The notes under the pieces are model-generated. The model searched no databases, was not told where the DNA came from, and was given only the letters and a program-made list of their open reading frames with translations. Positions 10,566-22,185 of a DNA stretch of 64,000 bases are shown piece by piece (the first letter of the stretch is position 1; each line of letters opens with the position of its first letter). Made by a program: the position numbers and the translations under genes. Origin of the DNA: Nymphaea colorata (Eukaryota > Streptophyta > Magnoliopsida > Nymphaeales > Nymphaeaceae); NCBI RefSeq assembly GCF_008831285.2, contig NC_045147.1, forward strand, positions 1,574,001 to 1,638,000. Reading direction: 5' to 3'.

Positions 10566-12449
10566 ATGGTTGAAACCAAATCACAAGCTAAGCAGGCTCC
10601 TCAAAACGAGGCTTCATTTTCCAAGCTTAGGCCAGTAACACTTGGCCTCCCAGCAACTGAGCCAGAAAACTATCATATGTTCAAGGTTGTTCATGGAGCG
10701 ATTCCTAAAGAAACAAGAAGAACAAAAGGCCCTGATGGTTACTCCAGAATCAGAAATTGAAAAGGTTGTCAAGCAAAAGAGAAAGAAGAAAAACAACAAA
10801 TCTCCTCTTACATATCATAATGAAGATCATTTGGGTTCAGATTCAGCAACTAGTAAGGAGGAAAAACTCGAATTGCTTCCTCTCAAGAAGAAAAAGATGA
10901 CAAAGAAAAGCAAGAAGAAAAAAACAATCATGGTGGAAAGCAGTTCACCTAGCCCTGTCACCACTGGAAGTTCGAAAGAGAAACCCAAAAGAAAGAGAAA
11001 GCCTATCAAAAAAGACAAAAAAACAAAGAAGTACATCCCCAGCAGTAGTTCAGACAGTGAGAGTTCTACAAATGAAGTAAAGGAGATCAAGGGCAAGAAG
11101 AAAAAGACAAAGCCAGAATTAGTTGAATCAAGTGATGATGAAAGTCCGACTAAACGTAGGTTTTATGAAATGGAGAAAAGAATGAACAAACTTGAACTTA
11201 GGGGAAAAGGAAAACGCTCACATTCATGTGAGGACTACTATCTTGGTATTGAAGGGGACGAAGACATGAAAGACTTGCCCAAGAAATTCGTCAGATATGA
11301 TGGAACCACATGCCCACACGTTCACCTTTCAACATTCTTTAATGATTGCTACAAAATACGGACAAATAACAGAGCTTTGTTTCGTTATTTTCAAAGAAGT
11401 CTTGAAGGCATTGCCGCACAATGGTACAAATAAAATGTCAACCCAATCAAACTAAAGGAAATTGACAAACTGATTAACATGCTTATCGAAAGATTTGAGC
11501 AAAATGTTCCCATGGCTCCAACCCTCAGTAGCATTTGCAGTCTTTGTCAAAAACAAAGAGAAGAAGCTCAAGAATTCATCCAAAAATGGAAAATTCAATG
11601 CAACAAGGTGAATGAACCTATTTCTGAAACACTAGCTTTGTCACTCATCAGGAAAAATCTTGTCCAGCCCTTGAAAAGTCTCATCCACAATGCCCCAATC
11701 AAGACCTTTGCCGAGTTGATTGAACAAGCAAATTCAATAGAGGAAGGAATTGAGAAATATGATTTTGATGGAATCATTGCTCCTAAGTACAAGGAAATGG
11801 TAAGAAAGGAGGAAGAACACAGTTGCCTGCACACTTCATAGCTAATGTCGGCATTCGAAAGGATAACAACACCAGTTATAAGCAGGACAAAAAAATCGGT
11901 TACAAGAAGAACACACAGTTTTCTAAAGGCAATGATGAAAGGAAAAACAAACACCTAGGCTAGGGTTATGACTGAAAATTTGCTCCTCTCAGTCAATCCC
12001 ATCAGAAGATCCTGGAATACTTCATCAACAAAGGAACTATCATTTTGGCAAAAGTATCAGAGTCTCCAAAAATGATGGGAGGAGATAAAGAAAAACTTTG
12101 TAAGTTTCAAAGTACCCCTGGTCATGGCACTGAGGATTGTTTTGTCCTCAAAAACATTATCCAAGACTTCAACAACAAAGATCTCAAGATTGGTGATGAT
12201 AGCATCCCTAAGGTATTAAGGAATCCATTTCCTAATCATGGGAAGGCAGCAGTAGCCACGATCACCATAGACACTCCACTCCCATATCATCCACAGAAGC
12301 ACATTCGACCTTGTGATGAAAGCAGTTCACACAAGGTGATGATGACAAATTATGGAAAGAAACCTCTAGATTTTATTGCTATGATGAACGGCAAGATAGA
12401 AAGTTCACCCAAAAAACCTTCCATAATCCCAAAAACTTTTATCCTATGA
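10566..12449 (+). pseudogene. Tat gag (broken)
   Basis: The probable start is the ATG at 10566 (MVETKSQAKQ). The frame shifts near 10690-10730 into a strongly basic, lysine- and serine-rich stretch (about 10740-11160). The retrotransposon Gag core follows (KFVRYDGTTCPHVHLSTFF, FQRSLEGIAAQWY). It is cut by TAA at 11431 and resumes (MLIERFEQNVPMAP, EEAQEFIQKWK) to a stop at 11841. A zinc-binding-like motif of Tat type, CKFQSTPGHGTEDCF, sits near 12100. The sequence after it continues to 12449. Gag forms the cytoplasmic particle that packages the RNA. The lysine-rich N-terminus may bind nucleic acid (inference). Confidence 0.75.
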
Positions 12450-12500
12450 GGTGGCAATGATGAATCATCAGGTGACTCTTCAGACGAAGATCCATGCTAC

Positions 12501-13285
12501 TTGGGTGAGGTTCTCCCCTTGGAAAAGCATATGGTTGAGGGAGATCGTATTCAACCCTCTAAGGACCAGTCAATTACCTTTTCAAAAAAGGATCTCTCAA
12601 AATGGGGATATTACAATATAGATGTTCTTTATATCGTCGTCCAAGTCAATGGAATGATTGTGCCACATAAATTGATCAATGGAAGAAGTGGATTAAACAT
12701 TGGTCTTGATCTCACAAACAAAACTTTGGAATTTCGTGAAGACAAATATCACTCTAATGATATCAAGATCTACGGATGTGATGGCCGAGGCATGAATAGC
12801 AAAGGTACCATCGACATGAATGTGATCATTGAAAACACCAGTCATTGTATTGTATTCCATATGGTGGATGTACCACCATCATATAACTTACTTTTAGGAT
12901 GACCTTGGATCCACCAAGTACGAGAAATCCCATCTACTCTTCATCAGTGTCTCAAATGGAAGTCTAACCCATTGGTCATCACCATACATGCTGAGGATCC
13001 AGTCGGAAGGTTGGTACAACCAATGCTCCCTAGGCCAATTGATTCGGTGGATGTACCCAGCATAAAAACAGCGAAGAACAGACCTTTGAAAGAATTAATG
13101 CAGAACATGAAGATAGGTGAATCATCCAAGAGTGCTTATACTGTTTCAAGCAATCATGGAAGTTATCAAAAACACGCATTGTATGTTCATTTCATGAAAA
13201 ACCCTAAGGGATTTTAGTTGCTTTTGAAATGTGGTTATCGTCCATTCACTGGCCTCGGAAAGAATGAAGATGGCATCTTGTAGCC
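12501..13285 (+). pseudogene. Tat protease with downstream G-patch motif (broken)
   Basis: A retropepsin-like region spans about 12600-12902 (YIVVQVNGMIV, then MVDVPPSYNLLLG). The catalytic D-S/T-G site appears replaced by N-G-R at 12680, which would abolish activity. A TGA follows at 12900. After another stop at 13216, the frame LLLKCGYRPFTGLGKNEDGIL (about 13218-13280) reads as a G-patch, with GY, GLGK and GI in the right order. G-patch motifs next to protease are known in several plant retroelements. The tail is broken by TAG. Confidence 0.65.
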
Positions 13286-13289
13286 GATC

Positions 13290-13542
13290 AGTATCCCTTT
13301 TTAGATAAACACTAGAGGATTGAGATATTATGAAGAAATTTGAAGAAGATCTTGTGGATTGATAGTATTCACCTTTGTTTCAAATCCTCCCATGAATTTT
13401 GTAATTTTAAACTTCTTTTTGTCTGGTATCATGAGAGGACTCCTTCTATGAACTAAGAACATTTTTTGATATGCAATGCAAGCAATCTTTTGTTGTCAAT
13501 TTTAATTTCGTCCAATTCTTTCCTTTATCATCTTCTTTACAG
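13290..13542 (+). other. Candidate intron between Tat protease and RT
   Basis: This stretch is T-rich and non-coding. It ends in a strong 3' splice pattern, a pyrimidine-rich tract then CTTTACAG before 13543, after which the pol frame opens. Ogre/Tat elements are known to carry an intron at this position. The donor is not clear to me. A similar pyrimidine tract ending CTTACAAG precedes gag at about 10542. Confidence 0.4.
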
Positions 13543-15279
13543 GACGTCGGAACTCAACATGTCTCAATTCTTCTTTTTCCTTGGAAGTCCCCACAGAAAG
13601 CATTTGTCAAACATGCAGTCGGTGAAATGGAATTTACGACAGTACCCGAGTCAGAATTACCGGAATTCACTGACTCAGAAACAAAAACATCCCTCGTCTT
13701 TGGCTAATGATCCAATTGAAGAGATTAATATTGAAAACAACAAGATTCTAAATTCCTTCAGATTGGTACTAGTTTGTCAGTAGACAAAAAGAAAAGATTG
13801 GTAGACTTTCTTATAAGTAACCAAGAAACTTTTGCTTGGACTTATGAAGACATGCCAAGATTAGACCCCCAGTTGGTTCAACATCGTTTGCCCTTAAATC
13901 CTAGTTGCAAGCCAGTTAAGCAAAAGTTGTGCAAGCTTGATACTCGACTAGAAGAGCCTATAAAGAGGAATTAGAGGATCTACTAAAGGCAAAATTCATC
14001 TGTGCCATTGATTACCCCAAATGATTGGCTAACATCATGGTGGTCCCTAAAAAAAATAGCAAAGTCAGATTATGCATAGACCTTTGAGACCTGAACAAAA
14101 CCACGCTGTAGGATGATTATCCACTTCCAAACATTGATTTGTTGGTAGACAGTACTGCAGGTCGTGTCATGTTCTCTCTTTCATGGATGGATATTTGGGA
14201 CATAACCAAATCAAATTAGCAGTCAATGATCAACCTAATACCTCTTTTACTACACTTTGGGGCACTTTCTATTACATTGTGATGTCGTTTGGGTTGAAGA
14301 ATGCTGGAGTGACTTATCAAAGAGTCATGGCTGCCATCTTCCATGACTAGATGCACAATTCATGGACTCATATATCGATGACATGTTGATCAAATCCAAG
14401 ACAAGAGAAGATCACATTGAAACTCTTGCCCAGGTGTTCGAGAGAGTCTTGCAGTACAAACTTCGCTTGAATCCTCAAAAATGCATGTTTGGGGTTGAAT
14501 AGGGTAAATTTTTGGGTCTCATGGTCAGTAAGAGGGGGATCGAGATGGATCTCACCAAAGCTAAAGCAATCATTGATATGCCACCACCTACCAATATCAA
14601 GAGCACCAAAGCTAAAGCAATCATCGACATGCCACTACCTACCAATATCAAGGAGTTGCGAAGCTTGCAAGGTCGTATCCAGCCTATCAAACGGTTCATT
14701 TTCAATTTAGCCATGAAATGTGAACTATTCAACCAGCTGTTGAGGAAATGCGTCAAGTTTGAATGGGGTTTTGAATGCCAACAGTCGTTTCAAAAGATCA
14801 AGAAATACCTTCTAAATCCGTCAATTCTAAAACCCCCAATGTTGGGTAGACCATTGCTGTTTTACATCGCAATGAATGAGTTTGCATGTGGCAGCTTTTT
14901 GACACAATATGAGGAAAGAAGTTGCATCGAGCATACAATTTATTACATTAGCAAAACTTTTGTCTAGTACAAGAAGAAGTACTCTCCAATTGAAAAAACT
15001 TGTCTAGCATTGATTTGGATGTGTCAGAAGTTGAGACATTATTTATTAGGTTATAAGGTCAAGATACTCTCCAAGCTAAATTCTCTTAAGTACATCTTGA
15101 AACAGCCATTTCTTAATGGACGCATCTTCAAATGGCGAGTTTTGTTGATGCAATATGATCTTGAATATGTGTCCCAGAAGTCAATCAAGGGACAAGCAAT
15201 TACGGATCAGTTAACAGACTTTTCCCAATATGAGGAAATCAGGATGAACGATGAGTTTCCAAACAAACATGTACTATGA
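13543..15279 (+). pseudogene. Tat reverse transcriptase and RNase H (broken)
   Basis: The RT N-terminal region is recognisable (NQETFAWTYEDMPRLDPQLVQH, near 13815). It is followed by stops and the palm motif YIDDMLIKS near 14371. The connection region carries a 51-bp in-frame duplication (separate entry). The gypsy RNase H covers about 14830-15279 (FYIAMNEFACGSFL, YSPIEKTCLALIW, KYILKQPFLNGRIFKWRVLL). At least five stops or frame changes are visible. The family enzyme copies the genomic RNA into DNA using the tRNA and polypurine primers. This copy is inactive. Confidence 0.82.
14553..14654 (+). repeat. 51-bp in-frame tandem duplication in Tat RT connection
   Basis: Two adjacent 51-bp units (14553-14603, 14604-14654) differ at only a few bases. 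They encode the 17-residue phrase TKAKAIIDMPPPTNIKS twice, the second time with small changes. The frame is kept, so it may predate the stops around it. Confidence 0.85.
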
Positions 15280-15690
15280 TTGGAAACAATTCCAATATGG
15301 AAGATGTACTTTGATGGATCAAAAAACGTGATGGGAGCTAGTATAGGCATTTTACTCATTACTCCAGAAGATGAAATGATCTCGTATTCTTTGAAACTCG
15401 ACTTTCCATATACCCATACATGGCTGAATATGAAGCTCTCCTACAAGGACTTCGTTCTTTATTGAGTTTTCAAGTGAAAATGGTGCATGCCTTCAGCGAC
15501 TCTCAACTTATCATAAACCAAGTGAATGGAGAATGACAAGTTAAAGACGAAAAGTTAGTGTCATATCAAGAAATCACCACCTCCTTGATCTGTCAGTTTG
15601 AAGAAGTACAACTATCTCACATAAAAAGAGAAGGTAACCCTATTGTGGATGGTCTTGTGAGTCTAGGGTCCACCATCTCCTTTTAAACCA
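15280..15690 (+). pseudogene. Second, archaeal-type RNase H of the Tat element (broken)
   Basis: After a stop at 15277-15279 a new block reads WKMYFDGSKNVMGASIGILL, the first catalytic Asp region of an RNase H fold. Frameshifted pieces follow that spell EYEALLQGL-like and FSDSQLIINQVNGE, then HIKREGNPIVDGLVSL. This DGS / E / DSQ / N..VD order in a second RNase H after the gypsy RNase H is characteristic of the Tat lineage, where an aRNH was acquired. The copy is disrupted by at least two frame changes. Confidence 0.65.
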
Positions 15691-15746
15691 ATGAAGCGAT
15701 CTGTTCTTTTGAGATTGGAAGATTAGAACACCATGCTTTTGAAACA

Positions 15747-17016
15747 ATGACGCCTGTTCATCATATCCAAGAGGGGAATATGCCTTGGTATCATCACATT
15801 GAAAGGTACATTGAAAACGGAGAATTCTCAACTAGAATGTCCAAAAATGAACAGAAAGCAATTCAGCGTATGTCAACAAGGTACTTTATTCTTGCAGGAG
15901 TCCTATACAAATGTGGATTTAGTACTGAATATTCTCGGTGCCTTGATGAGGATGAGGCAAAAGAAGTCATCGAAGAGTCACATCGAGGAGACTGTGGGGG
16001 CCATGTTGGTTACCAAACCCTCACTAAACAATTAATTCGAGCAGGATATTATTGGCCTACTATGCAAACTGATTGTTATCAATTTGTCAAAAGATGCAAA
16101 GAATGTCAACTGCATACTCCAATGATCCATGCCCCAACCTCTCAATTATGTTTTGTAACATCTCCTTGGTCTTTTTTAATGTGTGCATTTGATGTAGTTG
16201 GACCAATGTCCCCTGCAACTTCCAATGGCCATAAGTATTTTCTTGCTGCAACAGACTATTTTACCAAATGGGTATAAGTCATCACACTCAGAACAGTGGA
16301 AGGATGTCATGTAGTGTCCTTCATTTACAAAAATCTTCTTTGCAGAATTGGAGTCCCTCATGATATAGTTTCTGACAACGGGACTCATTTCAAAAATGAA
16401 AAATGAGGCAGTTGTGCAACAAGTACCATATCATGCATCATTTCTCAACTCCTTATCACCCCCAAGGCAATGGACAAGCAGAGGCCACCAACAAGATCCT
16501 GATCCGCATCTTGGAACGAACTGTAGAAACTAGAAGAGATTGGCATGAAAAGATGCATAACGCTCTATGGACATATCGCACCACTATGAGAACTCCGACA
16601 AATGCTACTCCAACAGAGCTAGTCTATAGAACAGAAGTAGTTTTACCATTACATGTGTTAAAACCTACTTTGAAGTTCACTTCTCTCATAGAGCTTCCTC
16701 TAAATCAATATCAGTAAAAAAGGCTAATGCAGCTCGATTTGCTAGATGAAAAGAGGCTAAAAGGGGTTGAGCACGCTCAAGCTTATCGCTAAAGGGTGGC
16801 CAAATAGTTTGCCAAGTCAGTTATCAAAAGACAGTTCAAAGTGAACAACTTGGTCCTACGTTCTGCAACGTACCTAAGAGGACAGTCGCGAGGTAAGTGG
16901 GCACCAAACTGGGAAGGCCTATATGTTATTAAGGAAGTCTTGCCCCGTAATTCATACCGACTGATTGATGCTGATGGGGTGGAACTTGTCGATCATGTTA
17001 ATGCCTTCACCTCCTG
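15747..17016 (+). pseudogene. Tat integrase (broken)
   Basis: The N-terminal HHCC zinc-binding region is present (GGHVGYQTLTKQLIRAGYYWP, CKECQ near 16098). The catalytic core opens with FDVVGPMSP and DYFTKWV and is stopped at 16275. It resumes with SDNGTHFKN in another frame and YHPQGNGQAEATNKIL near 16456. The C-terminal part (KWAPNWEGLYVIKEVLPRNSYRLIDADG) ends near 17016. The domain order after RT/RNase H is that of Ty3/gypsy. The family role is insertion of the cDNA into the genome. Confidence 0.82.
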
Positions 17017-17159
17017 AAATTCTATGCCTAGTCCTCTTATATTCACTTTCCAATCAATGTCAAATATTTATGTGTTCACATCCAATCTACCACTAAATCT
17101 AAATTCTTTCCAGTCATAAAACATGAGAATTATAGTAGGGTATCTTTTTATTATTATTA

Positions 17160-17460
17160 TCGATCCAGATTTGAGAGGAAACCCATGCAGGTAAAGGGTA
17201 AAACCTGCAATATGAGGGCAACCTACGTAAGTAAGGGGTCAAACCTACAATGCAAGCCAAAGCAACCCATTTGAAGGAGGTTAAACTTCAATTCAATATT
17301 GGCAAACCCATGCTGGTAAGGGGTTAAACTTGTGATTAAAGCTCAAACAACTCATTCACATAAGGGGGCAAGCCTGAAACATCACTCTATACATGTTTTG
17401 TTTGAAAAATCTGAGGTGCTTATCTTTGTCACTAAGCACGGTTAGCATCAGCTTAGTAAC
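17160..17460 (+). repeat. Degenerate tandem repeats in Tat 3' untranslated region
   Basis: The phrase 'acccatg(c)aggtaaggggt(t)aaacctg' recurs about five times, with units of roughly 45-60 bp, between integrase and the 3' LTR. Similar hypervariable tandem blocks at this site are known in Tat elements and have been proposed as seeds of satellite DNA. Confidence 0.6.
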
Positions 17461-17468
17461 AAAGAGGG
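17461..17468 (+). promoter_or_regulatory. Tat polypurine tract
   Basis: AAAGAGGG lies five bases before the 3' LTR start at 17474. It is in the expected position for plus-strand priming. Confidence 0.6.
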
Positions 17469-17473
17469 ACATT

Positions 17474-19807
17474 TGTAATCACCCTAAATTTTTCCAAAAT
17501 ATTACGCTCTTTTACCAAACCACAAAACCCATTTTTTGGATCTAAATTAGATCCAAATTCACAATTCAGATCCAAATCAAGCATTTCAAACCCAAAATTT
17601 GAAATTAAGTTCGAAACGATAAAATTTGAGGGTCGCAAGTGTGCGGACCTTCCTTTTGTTTTAGGATCTCATTCTCACGCCAAAATATGTTTTAAACTCA
17701 AGTCGCATGCTTGAACGAGTCGACAACCGACTGAACCAAAATCGGACTTGGAACAAGTCCGAAGTAACTTGAAACCGAGTCGACCACCCATTTGAAACAA
17801 AAAACCAGCTTCATACATATTTTTAAACAAAAAAATGGAGTTTTATGCCAATTTTATCTTATTCTATTTCACTTTAATTTCATTTTATTTAAAAAATAAA
17901 AAAGGAAAGTTTTATACTCATTTTTTTATTTCATATTACTTTAAACTTTTTTTTTAAAATGAGTTTTGCGCATCACGCAGTCGCGCACAGCGATCGCGTG
18001 CACGGCCACACAATCGCGTGCACGGCCACACAATCGCGTGCCGCGCGACAACGAGATCGAGCATGCAGCACACGTCGTCGCACGCCCTCAAAGCGCAAAA
18101 ACGCACTGGCACGCATTGGCAGCACCCATTTTTCTTCAAAATCGATCGTTAGGGGGCGATTTTCAACATTTTTAGTGAGCATTAGCCCTACATACAACCC
18201 AAAAATGAATTTTTAGGCCAAATAGCCAAACACACTTAGACAAAACCTATTCAAAATTATTTAAAAATGTTATAAAATTTAAAAAATTTTGAATTTTGAA
18301 AATCTGCCAAGCTCCCTTTTTGTTATCTCTTAATGAATTCAGGCATTGAACCGCTCACATCACAGTAGTAGTAGCGTCAAGGCCAACAGTAGGGGGGCGG
18401 CCAACAAGAACATCAGGCAAATTCCCATCTCTTCTATAGACACGAGAAAGGAAAGATATCTGAACAAAACTCTCTATAAATACCCTTATTTTCCCCTTCT
18501 TGGGCAAAAGATCTAGCCCTTGGAGAAGCCTTAGTGCATTCTCACTTGAGGACTTAGAGTTTTTAGCTCTCTTCCTCCATTTCCCTCTTCTTCTTTCTTT
18601 TCATTTCTCTCTTCTTCTCCAACTTGGAGAAAGCTTCATCAAGCTACAACTCTTTAAGGGAGCACGAAGATTTCTTGGAGGCCTCATCTTCATTATCTTG
18701 GAGCTCTATTCATGGATCTAAGATCATTCCAAGCAAGGGTGATCATTTTCTTCCCAAAATCATTCTCATAAGAGGTATGTAACAAGCATCTCACTCCACG
18801 CTTTTCTTCCATTCTTCATCTCCCCATGGCTAAATAAGATAAATCTAAAACCTCTATTTCAGAGTCAAGAAGCTATTCTTGAGTGTACCGGGAGCATGAG
18901 AAGTTGAAGTGAAATTTCATTTTATGATTGAATCATGCTATTTCTTTTCTTGAATATATTATTGTTTTGCTTCTCCCATTTTCCTTTTCTCTTCATCTCT
19001 CCATGGCCATATGACATAGCTCTCAATCTCTATATTAAAGTCAAGAATCTATGCTCGAGTGCACCCAGAGCATGAGAGGAGATGATATTTCATTTTTTTA
19101 TTGCATCATGTTCTATCATTTCTTGAATGTAGTCTTGTTGTGATGCTTTTCTTTCCTCTCTTCTTCATCTACCTATGACGATATGAGAGAGCTCTTAATC
19201 TCTATTTTAGAGTCAAGAGGCTATGCTCGAATGCACCGAGAGCATGAAAAGATGAGATGATATTACATTTTATGATTGAATCATGTTATCTCCCTCTTTT
19301 CTTTAGTATTGCTTTATTTCAAGATATTATCCATGCATAGCTGTTTGATTTTTCATTTATATGTGAATGCATGGCGAAAATGAGAGTATGGTTTGAGACT
19401 CTTCATTCTTTTGTTAATTTTTGTGGTCGGGACTTGTTCAACCTAGGGAAAACCCTCACGAATATGTACATGTTAATTTGCATTTCATGTCATTTCACGC
19501 TAGTTTTCCTTTTAATCATCCTATTAGGAACCCAAATGAGCATATTATCGTATGGTTTTTTTCTTCTATACCCAACGGTGGAAGAAACTTATTCCCTTGT
19601 AACAAACTAAGTAACTATGTTTTATATTCATATACCAAAAATATTTGAGATCATGTTTTCCAAAATATTTTCGAAAAACACTTTCTAATATGGCTTTGGA
19701 GACTTAGTTTGGACTCTTACATGAGTTCAAGATCCCCTCAAACTTGAAGACGGTTATTTTAAGTTATTTCTTGATTTCTAATCTCATGGAGACACATATG
19801 TATAAAC

Positions 19808-19838
<31 letters not shown>

Positions 19839-20959
19839 GTGCGCAAGATGATTCCCTTCATCCTTCTCTCTCTATGTTTCCACATTCTATTTACAAATTT
19901 TCATATGTACATGAATACGTATATACATGTGTCCTATTCCTCTCTTTTGAATATTTTATTTCTCTTTTTAAGACATTGAATATTTTATTTCTCTTTTTAA
20001 GACAAATATATTTTCTTACAAAATTTCTTATACATACACGTATATACGTATGTATATTTCTCTTTTCCTCTAACATCTCTCTTTCTCTTCAAATCAATAC
20101 CCTTTTTCTTTTAAATTTTCATATATGTGTATATATGATGATATGTACACGTATATGCATGTCTTTCTCTATCTCTCTCTCTCTCTTTCTTTTCATGAGA
20201 GTATTTCATCTCTTCTATTCTTTTTAACATTTTTTTATCATGATTTTTTAATTTACCGACTTCATCAAAACTAAAAATCAAGTAATAACCCAATATTGGA
20301 TTCATGTTTGCTGGTCTACAATCCCAATCTATTTTTAAAAAAAAATCTTCTTATATATGATAATTATGAAAACAAAAATATCAGATGTATGTGATGGTAG
20401 AAATGTCTTTAAATAAATGTTGTAGTAGAAATGAATCATATAGGATTAATGCATTCATGCATCCAAATTCACTTAACACTACAAATGATCACAAACACAT
20501 CTCTAAAAGAACTTAAGCAAGATGAGATGAAGCTCTAATTAGGTAGTAACCGAATTAGAGCAAAATCTCAAATATACTTAAAGTCTCAATGGAACACTAA
20601 AATGACTTCAAAATGATTTCCTATGCTTTGCAAATGATATTTACAAAGATTTCTCAATTCTAGTTTTTCCTGAAATATTTCACATTTTCAAGTAATGCTT
20701 CAAGAACCTTTTCAAAAGTTTGGAACATCAAACTTTCAAGATTTTTCTATACCACATATAGAATGAAAAAGATGTTTAAGCCAAAACGAAATCCATCAAT
20801 AATAAACATAGCCCTTGGATTGATTACCCCCAGTAAAGGTGCCGGGAACGGTCAATCCTCGTACCGATCGGCGAGTCCCTTTCTTTCCCATTTTCAAAAC
20901 AAAACTCGTTTTTCTGTAGCACTTCAAAACAAAAAATAAAAATTTTGGGGATGCGAACA
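17474..20959 (+). repeat. Tat element 3' LTR
   Basis: This 3486-bp LTR, TGTAATCACCC...GCGAACA, has a TATA box at 18475-18482. It is longer than the 5' copy mainly because of two blocks: a GC-rich segment at 17709-18126 containing short tandem GCGTGCACGGCCACACAATC units, and a segment at 18303-18465 just upstream of the TATA box. It also contains a TA microsatellite (19814-19838). Confidence 0.87.
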
Positions 20960-20964
20960 GAGAA

Positions 20965-22185
20965 CTATCTTATATGGCCATGGGGAGATGAATAAGGGAG
21001 GAAAATAAACAAAATAAATGGAGTGAGATATTCATTACATACCTCTAATAAGAATGATTTTTTAATCTCTTACTTCGGATGATCCTAAGGTTGTTTTTGG
21101 TGAAGCTCCAAGGTGATGAAGATATGCCTTCAAGAGATTTTCTTGTGCTCCCTTAAAGAGTTGGACCATAAAGAAGCTTACTCCCAAGGTTTGAGAAGAA
21201 AAAGAGAAGAAGAGAGAAATGGAGAAAAAAAGGTAAGGAAAAACTCTAAATTTTCAAGTGATTGAGCACTAGAGGTTCCTCAAGGGTTAGCTCATGCCCA
21301 AGGAAGAAGATTGTGAGGGTATTTATGGAGAGTTTTGGAGCCAAAACTTAAAATTTTAATTTTTTTTAATTTAACAAGATTTTCATGCGATTTTCAAATA
21401 TTTTTTAATATTTTTTAATATTTTTTAATTTTATTTTTAAAGTAGGTTTTGACCAAGTGTGATTGGCCATTAGCCCTTGGGGTGTGGGCAAGGCTATTGC
21501 CCACCCAATAGGGTCAAAACCGCCCCCCAAGGGCTGGTTTTCTTCACCAAAATGGGGCCTGTGCGCTCAACTCGAGCACTGTCGCGCGCCACTCAGGCGA
21601 TGTGTGAGTAAAATTTTTGTTTAAATAACAAAATCAAATAAAATCAAATAAATAGATAAATAAAAGGTTGTTTATATAAGATGCATAAAACAATTTTTTA
21701 TTTAAAATGTGTAAAAAAAAGGTTTTTGTTATAAATGGGAGGTCTATTCCACTTTGAGTCACTCCGGGCTTGTTTTGAATCTGGATTGGGTTCAATTTGT
21801 CGCTGATGCATTTTGTTGAGTGATTTAAACTCATGAATACATTTTTGGTGCAAGGGCGAGACATAAAACAAACAGAAGGTTTGTGTGCGCGCTCTCGATA
21901 ACATCAAATTTCATTGTTTTGATCTCGACTTTGGATTTGAAGCTTAAAATGCTTGATTTGGGTCTAGACTTTGGTTTTGGATCTAATCTAGATCCGAGAG
22001 TTGGATTTTGGATTTAAATCTTGTATCTGAAGTTTAGTTTTGAATTTGAATTTTGTGTTTGGGTTCAGCCAAGGGTTTAGAGATTTATTTTAGATCGAAT
22101 AGTTGCGAATTTATTTAGGGTCTAGGAATTGTCTTAGGGTCTAAAAATAAAATACTGTCTTTTTTTCAAAAAATTTGGGGTGATA
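20965..22185 (-). mobile_element. Outer inverted Tat-family LTR, right fragment
   Basis: The reverse complement reproduces the start and U3 of the Tat LTR. The GGGTGAT-type terminus lies at about 22176-22185, the TATA region near 21320, the AAGAGGTATG segment near 21040, and the 'ccatggccatat' segment at 20972-20990. It joins 1-364 across the Tat insertion. No element body follows to the right, so this is either a solo LTR or the 5' LTR of a minus-strand element extending left of the window. Confidence 0.78.

Larger units (their letters stand above)
365..20959 (+). mobile_element. Tat-lineage Ty3/gypsy retrotransposon (complete but inactivated, interrupted by copia)
   Basis: Both LTRs begin TGTAATCACCC and end GCGAACA. 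The element is bounded by a perfect 5-bp target duplication GAGAA (360-364 and 20960-20964). A putative primer binding site follows the 5' LTR and a purine tract precedes the 3' LTR. The internal order is upstream ORF1, gag, protease with G-patch, reverse transcriptase/RNase H, a second archaeal-type RNase H, and integrase. Integrase downstream of RT defines Ty3/gypsy. The upstream ORF, the G-patch-like motif, the second RNase H and the very long LTRs point to the Tat/Ogre branch. Every reading frame has stops or frameshifts, so it cannot move by itself. It inserted into an older LTR of related sequence lying in reverse orientation. Confidence 0.88.
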
